A stretch of 64,000 nucleotides of DNA, taken from Chondrosia reniformis (taxonomy: Eukaryota; Porifera; Demospongiae; Chondrillida; Chondrillidae). Location: NCBI GenBank assembly GCA_947172415.1, contig OX359198.1, positions 5,053,401-5,117,400 of the forward strand, in the 5' to 3' direction. Below, one piece after another: positions 46,801 through 58,734 of this stretch; the stretch's first letter is position 1, and each line of letters begins with the position of its first letter. The notes under the pieces were generated by a model. That model did no database searches. It saw nothing but the letters and a program-made list of their open reading frames with translations, and was not told where the DNA came from. A program made the translations under genes and the position numbers.

Positions 46801-49800
46801 TATCAAGGAGTTTGTTTGCTCAAATTAACTAAATCTGAAATTGTTATATTCAGGGGTCAAAAGGAATTATTAGGTAAGAAACATTCAAATATAAAGATAC
46901 AAGTTGTCAGAACTACATGCATACTTGCATGTTCTTCTATGTTATTACTGTTTAATTTTTTTAACTTCGACATTGCCAACTTATCTTTATCTTCCTCTCC
47001 TTCCAGATCTTCCCCGACATTCCTCTATATATTATTTTATTTTTTATTACAGATGTATTATATGTAACTGGCACTGTATAGTGTGTCACTCTGGTATTTG
47101 TATAAATTCAATTTGTATCATGTTATTTGGTAATATTTACCAACACAGATCTCTATATCAAGCTCTTGGTTATTAGTAAACCATTAGATGTACATTTTTT
47201 GAATGCATCATCCAGTTTTGTGACCTTTTTATGAATTGCGCATAGAGATATGTAGCTCCATTAACTTATTATATGTACATACGTGATATACGTACCCCCT
47301 TTGAAGGTTTAAATATGTACCTGCTGACTGGACTTAATCTGATTGGTTTATTTTGGGAGTAGTAATACACCATTTAGGTGTTGATGTGCTGATGTTCATT
47401 GTAGGATAACCATTGAAATTGTTGTTCCTAGCTATGATTATTTACAAGCTAGCCTTTACACATGGATTGTGCAATTAACTTTATTTTTCAATATATACAC
47501 ATAGGTACGTACATATGGGCATAGCTTTGTGTATGTACGTATGTATGCATATACAAGTATTTGTGTTCAATTTATTAACAATGTATGTTTCATAGCTATA
47601 CTTTATAAACTATTTTGTGTATGCGTTTACAGGAAAGTGGCCATACCACTGTATTCGTGAATTTAGAGAAGAGAAAGATGTTTTTGCTTTTACATCAGGA
47701 AGAAGGGGTCCATATGGAGTAAAAGTGTACCTCTTCAAAATGGCACCCGCCATGCTGCCCGTTCTCAAGCAGACCATCTCAGAATATACAGGAGCAGAGT
47801 TTAGGTACCTGGATGAGTTGCCTTCAAGCGATGAGTTTCCGCCTTATCTGCACGGACCAGAATGTAACTCTCCACCTCAATCTACTACTAGACAGTCCAA
47901 TGTAGGCAAAAAAGACAAGCCTCCAATAAAGCCAAGATCCCAAAGTGCATCACGAAGGTTTTTAGACTCGACAAGCTCTGGAAATTCTCATGGTCATTCC
48001 GAACATAGGCCGACACTTATAAAGCAGCAGTCTGAATGCAGCCCACCCCCTGAGGGTGTCAACATACGAGAAATCTTTGCTAAAGAACGCCAGTCATCTG
48101 TACCAGATAGTGGAAAGCACTTATCTAAATCATTTCAGGATGAGCTAAAGTCCATTCTTTCATCATCAGCAGTGACTGTAGGTGGTGCATCACAGAATAA
48201 CAGTGACCCAGTGAACGGGTATGTAAACGGCCAAAAAGTCCAAGAAATGAACGAAAAGTGGGGTAGAAGTCATGTAACGACATCTCTCAGTAGTGATGTA
48301 TTTGGAGGTCAGGCTGACCCCAAACAGCAACCTCTTCCACCGAGGAAGCCCAGAAGTGTCCAGCTACATTCTGCAGAAGCTATCAGCCCAGGCTCTCAAG
48401 GGAGAAAACCAAAACCAACTCCTCCCCCTAAGCAGTTTGTACCCATTTCCAAAGGTAGAGGAGAGGGCATGTCAAGAATGAGAAGAGCCCTGAGTGTGGG
48501 AGACTTGAATGGCCTTCCGGAGGAAGAGAAACAGTTTGAACGTTCTCTTCTCCACGATGCTGATGCTGTGTTTGGCAGTACAAAGGACCAACACATGTTT
48601 GGTAGTAGAGTCTCTCCAGTTAGACAGAGTCCCCCTTGCTCCCCCATGGATGACTATGAGCCAATGAGCAGTGTTAAAGGTAAGACAATGGTTAGGTATT
48701 TTTAAGTAGTTTCTCTCATATACAGTTATCTGTGTGCTGGAGTAATGCATTGCTTTCCTACAACTGTAGTGAATTATTAGCTTTACATTACTGTTGCATC
48801 TTCACTTGAGGCATGTATAATTTAATTGTTTACATTCAACCTACATAGTTATATGTATACGTACATATCTCCCTCCTTGTACGTACATATACGTATGTAC
48901 ATATGTCTATGAATTTGTTATTGTGAATGTTGGTATTTATATAATAGTGTTCTTAACTTGTTTGTTTCTGTAGCTCATGTGGATCCTAAAGGTTTGAGTA
49001 TGAGGCCCAGATCAAAAACCCTCGGAAAGCACAGTTATGAAAATGCTGAAATAATTGAGTTGCATGGAAATGGTACTTTCCAAGCAGCACCACGATTCAA
49101 TCCATTACTGCCGAGGTCTCAACAAATAGCTCCTCTGCAGCAAAAGCATATTAGACAAGATTTTGCCGATGTTCCACCACCTTCACCAGATGATTATGAG
49201 GTGATGAAATCAGTTCGACATGCAAGCTGTACCGAAGACTATGTGCAGATGAGTGCTGTATCACACACTGATGTTTATGAAACAATGGGATCTGTAGTGG
49301 TTGAAAATAAGAAGATAAAGGAGTATTCGTTATTCACATCACCTAAGAAACTAGGGTGAGTGTGTACTACGTATATTACCAGTTTCTTGAATATTTATTT
49401 ACTATATTATTTATGTACATATATCCCAATGCTATTATATCAATATTATGTATTCCTCCACTTTGTAGGATAATGAAGAGAATGAATTCTCTCGATGATC
49501 TCTTGAAGGAGCAGAAGTATGATACTCCAAGCGGCTTCTCACACTACCAAACTCCCCTGAATCCCACTGCTGGATTCTGTAGCTCCCCTGCTGCCGGGGT
49601 AAGTAGTCACTATGCATACATATATATGTATATAGCCAGTTCAGCCTATGTTATACATGTACGTACGTATATCTTTAGATTATGCTGATTCTGTGAGTAT
49701 CGGCACACCCCCAGGTCCTACAGACACACCCCTAATTTAATGAGTTCATTTCGGAATATTTTGATCCATCTACGTACGTACGTAGATTATAAGATGATCA

Positions 49801-50108
49801 TTATAGCTGATCAAGATCTACAAGTCGAAATGTTTTCAAATTGTTAAATTTAATGTTTCTGATGATCATAAACCTTCACAATCTAAATGATCACAGCAAA
49901 TACCCCATATCAATTCATATCAATATCATAACTGGAGGCATGCAAATATGTACAAATATACATAAACAAACATATGTTATCACTATTTACTGACTCCTTG
50001 ATATTTTCTTTCCAGAATGGATATGATCATTTGGAGAAACCAGGTCTGAAATCAAAGAAAGGCTCATCAGGTGCAGGGACTCACCATCAAGTGGTTACAG
50101 CTTGCTAA
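37874..50108 (+). CDS. IRS-type PTB adaptor with four YxxM motifs
   Basis: Six plus-strand exons: 37874-37889, 46766-46873, 47633-48679, 48974-49355, 49469-49598 and 50016-50108. The sum is 1776 nt, 591 residues, open throughout. Residues 5-100 form an IRS/DOK/FRS-type PTB domain: GVCLLKLTKSEIVIF, WPYHCIREF, then FTSGRRGPYGVKVYLF. There is no PH domain and no myristoylation Gly. The long tail is Ser/Pro-rich with SH3-type PPRKPRS and PTPPPKQFVP. It holds four YxxM sites, at about Tyr383 (YEPM), 465 (YEVM), 480 (YVQM) and 492 (YETM), the recognition motif of PI3-kinase p85 SH2 domains. It is probably a membrane-proximal docking protein downstream of receptor tyrosine kinases. The 16-nt first exon is joined across an 8.9-kb intron because phase and promoter fit; exons 2-6 are firmer. 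Confidence 0.8.
41706..41965. repeat. 38-39-bp minisatellite, about seven units
   Basis: Units of CTTGAATAATTAATGTAGTG followed by TATATTATCCAGTGATAT; later units have GAGTAATTAATG. It lies in the long intron of the adaptor gene. Confidence 0.93.
42325..42425 (+). repeat. Dispersed repeat family R1, partial copy 5
   Basis: TCCACTGGGCCAGACTGGGA, GCTTCACCCTTCATCAGTGA and CCCTTTAAGG match the 3' part of copy 1. Confidence 0.65.
46535..46685 (+). repeat. Dispersed repeat family R1, copy 6
   Basis: GAGCTTTAGATGAAG, CCATTGGGCCAGACAGCTGT and TTCCACCCTTCATCATTGAC match copy 1. It ends about 80 bp before exon 2 of the adaptor gene. Confidence 0.7.
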
Positions 50109-50890
50109 GTCATACAAGTAGGTATGCATGTACGTACGTATATGAGTTCACTGTAGTGTACCAACATGCACTGCATGCCCCATGCCTTTAGTTATTTTGA
50201 ACTGGTTCTGTTAAATTTGCTCAGTTCATCTCAGCCTCTGTACAGACAAGACTTAGTCTGAGTATAGTGATTTTAGTACGTAGTTCTATAGCTGATGCAA
50301 TCATTTAGTCACGTATTCACATGTGCTAGATATATCCTGTGTTTATCAGCTCTATTTATTTTTACATTCAGAGCTGACGTTGCTGTGAGAAAATCATGAC
50401 TGCAATCTTTAAATTTATCTCCTTGCCTTTCACAAGTACGAACACTTCTAATGAGAACTCACACATACATTTCCACTGAAACTAAATTTATTTTCATTTT
50501 TTTTCCTTTTACTGTATTCAAGAACTGCATTGCAAGCAGTATTATTGTCCCTGTTTTCACAAGAATCTATCTAACCTCATGTATCTCTTTACTGTCACAC
50601 TTGTTTTGTTTTGTCTTTTGTATGATGTACGTATGTATTGAAATGTTTAATTACATAAGTGAATATGCATAAATTCAATTGATTGATCTGATACACATCA
50701 TCAAACTTAATGCATGAGACAGACCTAGAATGCACTGTATTGGTCCAGTAGATCCCTCTTTTCTATAGCTGCAAATCTTTTTACTTGTACATGTATTACT
50801 TCTCATTTTGCTTCTTCTCTGTTCAATTTTCAGATCTTCCAAACGAAATTTTAATGTTGTCAAATCAATGTGATCATATATTATTATAGG
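50109..50890. other. 3' UTR and downstream region of the adaptor gene
   Basis: AT-rich sequence after the TAA. Short open frames here lack any recognised domain, and I could not place a convincing poly(A) signal. Confidence 0.45.
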
Positions 50891-51049
50891 TAGCCATTTA
50901 TTATAGATGGTTTGTCAGCAGTTCATATAAAGTAAGATAGAAACATTTAAAAAAAAAAAATATTAGAAGCAGGGGTGGCCACAGCCAATATTGCCACAAT
51001 GAATACCACATCTGGAAAAATAGCGAAACAAGACAGTAATCATGTGATA

Positions 51050-51640
51050 AGGCTATAACCAATTGTATACAATGTATAGTGAGAGATACAGGGCAAATTA
51101 TGAGTATATCCATCAAAATTTCAAAAACTCATTGGACATACTCTATAGGTGCCTGTAAATGCTGACACAAAGTATTAGTTTCATATCTTTCCATTTGATA
51201 GAGTTATAACCCTCAATGTATATTAAATTCTCGTATACTCAAAGTTAATGTACGTATGGTGAGAGATAGGGCAAATTTTAAGTTCCATCGATAGAGTTAT
51301 ACCTCAATGTACATTGAATTCTGGTATACAAAGTTAATGTATGGTGAGAGATAGGGCAAATTTTAAGTTCCATCAAAATTTCAAAACCTCATTGGATATA
51401 CTCCATAGGTATCTGTGAATGCTGACACAAAGTCACAGCTTCATATCTTTCCGTTTGATAGAGTTACAGTACTTCATGTACATAAAATTCTGGTATACAA
51501 AGTTAATGTATGGTGAGAGATAGGGCTAATTTATGTTCCATCAAAATTTCAAAATCTCATTGAACATACTCCATAGGTATCTGTGAATGCTGACACAAAG
51601 TCACAGCTTCATATTTTTCCATTGAGTTACATAACTACAG
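51050..51640 (-). repeat. Left arm: ~169-bp satellite units, inverted orientation
   Basis: TGGTGAGAGATAGGGCAAAT, TTCCATCAAAATTTCAAA, TGCTGACACAAAG and CTTCATATCTTTCC recur three to four times, one unit shortened near 51250-51310. More diverged from one another than the right-arm units. Confidence 0.9.
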
Positions 51641-52265
51641 TTAATGTAAGAGAAAAATGCGTAATACCATATATGGCAGACCGTTATAGTAGGTGTATTT
51701 AAAGATAAGATTCGATACTACTGTATATCCGAAAATTTAGAAGATTTTCTAAATTTTATTATACATTGGAAAACGCACTGCATGTGTAGCACTTGATTGT
51801 TATTGAAGCACTATCTAATATACATATTAATGTCGTACAGGCTATAAATATCGGACCTCTCACTATCTCTAGTTTTCTGTATCACGAAAAGTCGCTCTCC
51901 TCCCTCCACCAAGACACATACAGGCTTTTACCCATTTGCCACAGTTTTAAGATGTATTGGAAATACTGCGTATGTGTGTAAAATTGCTTGGAACGATTCA
52001 CTGGTCTGGAATTAAAGTGGAATAAATTGACGATTTCTCGAAAATAATTGGGATCAGAAAAGTCGTTCTCCTCGGCCCATCAAGACACTTACAGGATTTT
52101 TTTCGCTTTTCCCAGTTTTCAGGTGAACCACTAATACTGCCTATGTCTTTAAACTTGCTTGAAACAATTCACTGATCTGGAAATAACGAGAAATATATTA
52201 AAAAAGGTCCCAACCACAACCGTTTTCTTTGGACAAAACTTCATATAAATAGAAGCGAAAAACCT

Positions 52266-52625
52266 TATATAGTAGGCCTACCTGGACACATCTCTATGGT
52301 GGTTGCGGTTCCCATAGAGGTTGGTAGCGCTTAGACTCTGAAGCTGTCTCCTAATCGGTTGGTGCCATAGAGACGTGCTCACCAATAATCCGGATTTCGG
52401 GGGGGTTCCACGTAATGTGGGATTGGCATCTGATATCTTAGGATTCATATGAGTCGGCCATATCGAGAAGAACTGGTTCTTCTCACGCAAGTGACACCCA
52501 AAGCTCAACTCGGCAGAGCGTTACCAACGATCCCGGCCTATGAGCGTCGTGGATGGTAGCGTTCGGTATGGTCCAACTTTTTTTCTTTGGAGTTTCGTTG
52601 GCTGTCGATTGGCGAAATTTCACTT
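52266..52625. other. GC-richer core of the foldback-like element
   Basis: Distinctly less AT-rich than its surroundings. A minus-strand frame of 76 codons (52508-52278: LREKNQFFSIWPTHMNPKIS ...) is open but matches nothing I recognise. It may be a captured host exon or a remnant of the parent element's coding DNA. Confidence 0.4.
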
Positions 52626-52839
52626 TAACTAGATCCATATCAAAATATATGGATAGATAGTACTTCAATAACAATCAAGTACTACACAATGCATATCCCT
52701 ATATATAAAAAATTGGAAAGTATTCTAGATTTTCAGATATAGTTTGGAATTTTGTCTTTATTATATTATACCTTCTAACGGTCGGCCATATATAGTATTA
52801 CGCAATTTTCTCTATCAAAACAGTACATTAACTGTAGTT

Positions 52840-54700
52840 CTGTAACTCTATCAAATGAAGAGATATGAAGCTAAACATTTGTGTCAGCATTCACAGACAT
52901 CTATACATGGGTTTTTGAAATTTTAAAATTTGCCCTATCTCTCACCATACATTAACTTTCTATACCAGAAGTAAATGTACATTGAGGGCTGTAACTCTAT
53001 CAAATGGAGAGATATGAAGCTACATCTTTGTGTCAGCATTCACAGACATCTATACAACATGACCAATGGGTTTTTGAAATTTTGATGAAACTTAAAATTT
53101 GCCCTATCTCTCACCATACATTAACTTTCTATATCAGAAGTAAATATACATTGAGGGCTGTAACTCTATCAAATGGAGAGATATGAAGCTAAACCCTTGT
53201 GTCAGCATTCACAGACATCTATACAACATGTCCAAAGGGTTTTTGAAATTTTGATGAAACTTAAAATTTGCCCTATCTCTCACCATACATTAACTTTCTA
53301 TACCAGACATTGAGGGCTGTAACTCTATCAAATGGAGAGATATGAAGCTACATCTTTGTGTCAGCATTCACAGACATCTATACAACATGACCAATGGGTT
53401 TTTGAAATTTTGATGAAACTTAAAATTTGCCCTATCTCTCACCATACATTAACTTTCTATACCAGAAGTAAATGTACATTGAGGGCTGTAACTCTATCAA
53501 ATGGAGAGATATGAAGCTAAACCTTTGTGTCAGCATTCACAGACATCTATACAACATGTCTAAAGGGTTTTTGAAATTTTGATGAAACTTAATTTGCCCT
53601 ATCTCTCACCATACATTAACTTTCTATATCAGAAGTAAATGTACATTGAGGACTGTAACTCTATCAAATGGAGAGATATGAAGCTAAACCTTTGTGTCAG
53701 CATTCACAGACATCTATACAACATGTCCAAAGGGTTTTTGAAATTTTGATGAAACTTAAAATTTGCCCTATCTCTCACCATACATTAACTTTCTATACCA
53801 GAAGTAAATGTACATTGAGGACTGTAACTCTATCAAATGGAGAGATATGAAGCTAAACCTTTGTGTCAGCATTCACAGACATCTATACAACATGTCCAAA
53901 GGGTTTTTGAAATTTTGATGAAACTTAAAATTTGCCCTATCTCTCACCATACATTAACTTTCTATATCAGAAGTAAATGTACATTGAGGGCTGTAACTCT
54001 ATCAAATGGAGAGATATGAAGCTAAACCTTTGTGTCAGCATTCACAGACATCTATACAACATGTCCAAAGGGTTTTTGAAATTTTGATGAAACTTAAAAT
54101 TTGCCCTATCTCTCACCATACATTAACTTTCTATACCAGAAGTAAATGTACATTGAGGGCTGTAACTCTATCAAATGGAGAGATATGAAGCTAAACCTTT
54201 GTGTCAGCATTCACAGACATCTATACAACATGTCCAAAGGGTTTTTGAAATTTTGATGAAACTTAAAATTTGCCCTATCTCTCACCATACATTAACTTTC
54301 TATACCAGAAGTTAATGTACATTGAGGACTGTAACTCTATCAAATGGAGAGATATGAAGCTACATCTTTGTGTCAGCATTCACAGACATCTATACAACAT
54401 GTCCAAAGGGTTTTTGAAATTTTGATGAAACTTAAAATTTGCCCTATCTCTCACCATACATTAACTTTCTATACCAGAAGTTAATGTACATTGAGGACTG
54501 TAACTCTATCAAATGGAGAGATATGAAGCTACGTCTTTGTGTCAGCATTCACAGACATCTATACAACATGTCCAAAGGGTTTTTGAAATTTTGATGAAAC
54601 TTAAAATTTGCCATATCTTTTATCATACATTAACTTTCTATACCAGATTTTCATGTACACTGAGGGCTGTAACTCAAAAATGTAGATATTTATGAAATTT
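52840..54700 (+). repeat. Right arm: ~169-bp satellite array, 11 units
   Basis: Units run GTAACTCTATCAAATGGAGA, GATATGAAGCTA, GTGTCAGCATTCACAGACAT, TTTTTGAAATTTTGATGAAA, CCCTATCTCTCACCATACAT. Spacing of the ATATGAAGCT anchor is about 169 bp. The last unit decays after 54600. The 60-codon frames repeating in it are by-products. Confidence 0.95.
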
Positions 54701-54745
54701 GCCCTATCTCTCACCAGTTTTAATGGAACTTAAAATTTAAAAATG

Positions 54746-55280
54746 TGGTGATTGCCTATAGCTATATATAACTATATATTAACTAACTATCTACTGTTTA
54801 TGGTAGTCTCTATGGTAGGGTTCCACAGCTGGACGTTGGCTAGCAGTGATGGACGACCAAAATGATGGGCGGACCTACTTGTTAGACTAGTACTGGAAGC
54901 CATTTAATGTTACTCCTACGCTAGCACACGATGTACTGTCAACATGTAATAATCCTTCTCATGTACACATCCGTATTGGTACAGTACTTGTTACTTGGGT
55001 CTTAGGTAGCTCATAAAACATTGTGTACATTTGAATTGTTGTATTGTAACATTCTGATATTCTAATGGAATATAGTAGACCTCAGGTGTGGTGTATTAGC
55101 TATATACATTTTCATTTCAATTCAACCTCTGAATATTCTACATTCCAGCTATCTATAATTAAGGTACACCTTGATTATAACCAATCACAGTTGTTATAAA
55201 GGTGTTGATTGCCTATATATAGCTATATAACTATTAACTAATTTTACCGTTTATGGTAGACTACTATATTTCCTTGTTCT
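54746..55280. other. Region between the foldback-like element and the LAAO relic
   Basis: A block GATTGCCTATAGCTATATATA ... CTGTTTATGGTAG at about 54749-54810 recurs at about 55208-55262, forming a direct repeat of roughly 60 bp around 400 bp of unrecognised sequence. No gene seen. Confidence 0.5.
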
Positions 55281-56386
55281 TTAATTTGCCCTTTCATTTT
55301 CCTTATCTGTGTAGAACTGATAGGCAGCTCTCAATGAAGACTCTAGTGCACCTTGGATCCAACCATTACACCAGGAGAGGGCCTCCCCGGCAAAGTAGAT
55401 GTTGTGGTATGGCTTAAACATGAGCAGCAGAATTGCCTTGTATTCTTGCGGCTTAAGCATAGCAAAAGCCCCTTGAGCTGCATAATCAGTGTACCACACT
55501 TGCATAGCTCCAACTTCAAATTCATCCTTTATCTCTGGGTGGATTTCAGCAATTTCCTCCACTGCCTCCTTTACTGCTGAATCCTCAGGTTGAGCTCCGA
55601 AGAGAAGTGCCTCTTGCTTCCAAGTGTAAACCATGAGAATACCACGTTCCTTCTTAAACTCTAAATCTGGGTCACTCGGGTAATGAATCTGTCGAATAGG
55701 AAGATCTGTAAAGGAGAAGCCACCTGTAATGCCCTTCTTTTCCCAAAATCGTGTCTTGGTTTGGACCATGATTTTGGTGGATGCAGCGTAGTTCACATTC
55801 ATTATGGCTTTGTAATACTTCTGTGGCAGTTTAGGATTGAAATTCATTTGGCGCAGTATGTTCACTGGCACTGTAAGAATAACTGCATCGCCATGAAATT
55901 CCCTTTCTTTTCCTGTTTGTTTGTTGTAGGCAATAACTTTTACAGTATGAGCATTTGGATGCTCCACAGAACGAACCTCAAAACCATAGTGTATCTTTTC
56001 TGATAGATCTACATCCCTATTCCAGCCATGACAGTTCTTCTCCATAAAAGCCCAAGGTAGCATGCTTAGTCCTTCAGTGAATGTATGCATCGGATCCTTC
56101 CATCATTCACTGAGTTCTTCTCGCAACCATTCAGTAATTGAGAGGTCAAATCCAGCATCATAGGTGAAAGCTCTCTGAGCTACTATGGCTTCATCTGGCC
56201 ATGGTAAGAGGTCAGCCAAGGCAGGGTATGTATTACTACCCTCAAAATCATTTGCCTTCAGGAATGAAAAGATGGAATAAAGACTCCAACACTCCACCCA
56301 CTTGCGCCAAGCTTTATCTTGGTCCTCCATCAAGCGGTGCCTCAGATCATCCATCACTGGTTTTACAGTTGCCGTGTAGTAGGAAC
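55281..56386 (-). pseudogene. L-amino-acid-oxidase-like flavoenzyme, 5' truncated with in-frame TGA
   Basis: One continuous minus-strand frame from an acceptor (ATTTAG, 56388-56387) to the stop, 368 codons, broken only by TGA at 56105-56103. It encodes the C-terminal two thirds of an FAD amine oxidase: DAVILTVPVNILRQM, RFWEKKGITGGF, then the FAD-contacting YFAGEALSW and GWIQGALESSLRAA. The N-terminal GxGxxG dinucleotide-binding exons are not found upstream, where a WDR82-like relic lies on the other strand. The TGA precedes TGG in LSE-stop-WKDP, where related oxidases often have two Trp, so it looks like a Trp-to-stop mutation. Working relatives oxidise L-amino acids to keto acids, ammonia and peroxide. 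Missing 5' exons plus the stop make it non-functional unless the assembly is wrong. Confidence 0.85.
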
Positions 56387-57022
56387 CTAAATAAATGGTT
56401 CAGTATGATATTGTGTATACATATACCCTAAAACTAGACATTAAAACATTTAACCTACTTTAGGGAAAACATGCATAATCATCATACATGGAGATAATAT
56501 TATGTTGAATAAATTCTATATATTCACGTACGTATGTTTACAATTTATCATATACATGTACGTATGTTTACAATTTATCATATACACGTACGTATGTTTA
56601 CAATTTATCATATACACGTTATAAATCAAGGTACTATATACAAAACAAGAGTGAAAAAGAAAAAAAGTGGGTGTTTATAAACAAAATGTCAAATTATATA
56701 TATACGTACTGTGAATGGAAAATTTATTTGGACAATTAAATGTATATATATATCTGGGCTGCATAGAGGGGGGTAGGGTGAGAGGGCATTTGCCTCCCCC
56801 CCTAGGATTGATTTTTTCCCCTAGATGTTTGGGAAGTTAATATACAGCTTAACAAATATAAAGCTTTGACACCCTCATACCATTGCCCCCTTAAATTTTA
56901 AAAAAATTCATTTTGCCTCCCACCCCCTGGCCCCAAGTTCTGCATGCAAATCAATGCAAGTGTTTTTAATTGTTAATTATATATGATGATCGACTTTAAA
57001 TTAAATGGGACATGATTGTTTT

Positions 57023-57062
<40 letters not shown>

Positions 57063-57232
57063 CAATGTTGTCTAAAAATATTATGTCAGGGATTCTTATA
57101 GCACATAATATATATATTTAGCTAATTCATTATTAAAACATGCAAAACATCGATTACCGTTTTCGATTACGTTTTCGATTACTCTTTCTTTGTACGAAGC
57201 CATGATGTATGTATACATGTATCACCTTGTAG
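56387..57232. other. Repeat-rich spacer
   Basis: It holds three to four ~30-bp units of CACGTACGTATGTTTACAAT (56525-56620), a G/C-rich inverted stretch (GAGGGGGGTAGGGTG ... CCTCCCCCCC, about 56766-56812; a similar run is at 30470-30595) and a (TA)n tract (57025-57053). No LAAO 5' exons and no WDR82 first exon were found. Confidence 0.6.
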
Positions 57233-57534
57233 GCCAAAGTGTTCCCTTAATAGTAAGAAGTACGGCTGTGACTTGGTTCGCTGCACACACTCACAGAACG
57301 CCATCATCCGCACATCGAACATGGTCGACGGTAGGTCCGATTCTTTTTAAATTTAATACCCATCACGTATGTGTGTATATCACTTAGATACTGTACAATA
57401 TTAATCACTCCATGACAACAAATATAAATATAAGATACTTTCCAGGACACACAAAAAGGTACGTATTAATGCACACTTTCTGCTATATTTACTGCCATAC
57501 CCTTTCTTACGTCTACTGCCACACCCTCTTCTAC

Positions 57535-58490
57535 ATAGATAGATAGATAGAATTTTATTTTACAACAGGAATGCTGTATCTACAGTACACAGTAGATTTT
57601 CATACAGGTCCTGGAAAAAAAACAGAAACAAAAAGTTTTGTACTAAACAGTTAACAACAACAATATCAAAAGTAATGAAAATAGTGATCCAGCTAATTCT
57701 ACAAGTCAGAATCTCTTCTATGTCTAAGCACGGCATCCCTGAATAGCTTCCTCTCCTGTAACTCTCGGATAGTCGTGGGTAGATTGTTAAACATCTTGGC
57801 ACCTTGAAACTCAAAACTTGCGTGATAAAATTTAGTCCTAGGATGTGGTAGATGTAGTTTGGTTGAACCTCGAGTCTTTGCATAGTGTAGACTTGAGTTA
57901 GATGTGAACTTAGAGGAGAAGTAAGATGGTGCTTGATTTGTAACACAACGATGGACCTGACAGACCAATGCATTTCGTCTTCTCACTTCCAGGGTAGTCC
58001 ACCCCAGTGTCCGTCTAAGCAATTCGCTACTTGTAAGTGGTGGCTTCCGCAAAATCAACCTGAGGGCATAGTTCTGCACCCTCTCTATGCGCTTGCCCAG
58101 TGTTGCCCCACAGGAGTTCCATACCACCGAGCAGTAGTCCAGGTGTGGAAGCACAAACGCTTGGTATAACAGCTTCCTGATGTGGCAGGGCAGGTATGAC
58201 CCAGCTCTTCTGATTGCTGCCAGCTTTCCCATGCACTGATTGTATACCTTCTGAATATGGGCCTTCCACGTCAGATCCCTGTCGATCTCAACTCCAAGGT
58301 ACCTCACACAACTTTGTTGTTGTAGCTCCACTTCCCCAATCTTCACCCGTACAGAGTCAGCCTCCTCACGCCTCCCTCTTCTGCTAAGGACCATCAGCTG
58401 TGTCTTTGCCACATTCAGTCTTAGTCCATTGGAGTGAATCCAAAGGGCTACTCTGCCTAGGTCCTTCTCCACTCTCTCTCCAAGTTATAT
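57535..58490 (-). mobile_element. 5'-truncated non-LTR retrotransposon, RT thumb and C terminus
   Basis: A minus-strand open frame of 257 codons (58472-57699) begins inside the reverse transcriptase: LWIHSNGLRLNVAKTQLMVL, then VRYLGVEIDRDLTWKAHI and FVLPHLDYCSVVWNSC. These are typical of LINE RTs after the catalytic palm. The FADD palm and endonuclease are absent. The 3' end finishes in an (ATAG)n tail at 57535-57551. A 5' truncation plus a microsatellite tail are hallmarks of a dead-on-arrival LINE insertion. It sits inside the WDR82-like relic. Confidence 0.88.
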
Positions 58491-58599
58491 GATTTAGAGT
58501 TTTGATAAGGTATGAACACATCAGTTATCTAAATCACCTTCTCCTCTACGTGGTTATCAGAGACTAGGGAAATAAGAATGTGATAGGATCATGACTTTT

Positions 58600-58710
58600 A
58601 GAATGTCTAAAGATGCAGTTTTGTTGTGTCTTCTTTGTTGTCAGATGTTTCAACCCTGAGGGTCTTCTTCAGTGTCAATTGGGGCAATTTCTATCCTTTT
58701 AAATATTCTC
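58600..58710 (-). repeat. GTCGAAAC-type hairpin repeat, reverse copy
   Basis: The minus strand reads CACTGAAGAAGACCCTCAGG, GTTGAAACATCTGAC. It is the same family as 5874-5990 and 35540-35640, with a better-formed GACCC/GGGTT stem. Confidence 0.6.
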
Positions 58711-58734
58711 AGCACCATATTCTTACTACGTATA

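Larger units (their letters stand above)
50990..54745. mobile_element. Foldback-like element with tandem-repeat inverted arms
   Basis: The left arm (about 51050-51640) holds three to four ~169-bp units that are the reverse complement of 11 units in the right arm (about 52840-54700). The inner edges also mirror each other: TGCGTAATACCATATATGGC (left, about 51658) against GCCATATATAGTATTACGCA (right, about 52785), extending roughly 120 bp on each side. The structure is tandem repeats at the ends and a unique core of about 1 kb, as in Drosophila Foldback elements. No transposase is visible, so it would be non-autonomous. Outer ends and target duplication were not resolved. Confidence 0.7.

Noticed and set aside
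53004..54695. Repeated 60-codon frames (MERYEAK...) as a small gene family
   Set aside because: Each is one ~169-bp satellite unit; 169 is not a multiple of 3 and no start context, domain or conservation is seen beyond the DNA repeat.
52840..54700. CRISPR-like regularly spaced repeats
   Set aside because: Units are contiguous with no unique spacers, and the DNA is clearly animal with spliced genes. The same holds for the other minisatellites.
56103..56105. TGA in the LAAO frame as selenocysteine
   Set aside because: Amine oxidases are not selenoproteins, no SECIS-like hairpin was noticed, and the position aligns with a normal Trp in relatives.
57226..57322. Minus-strand first exon starting MFDVRMMAFCECVQ
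   Set aside because: The plus strand of the same bases matches WDR82 (SKKYGCDLVRCTHSQN) with proper splice sites, which is the better explanation.
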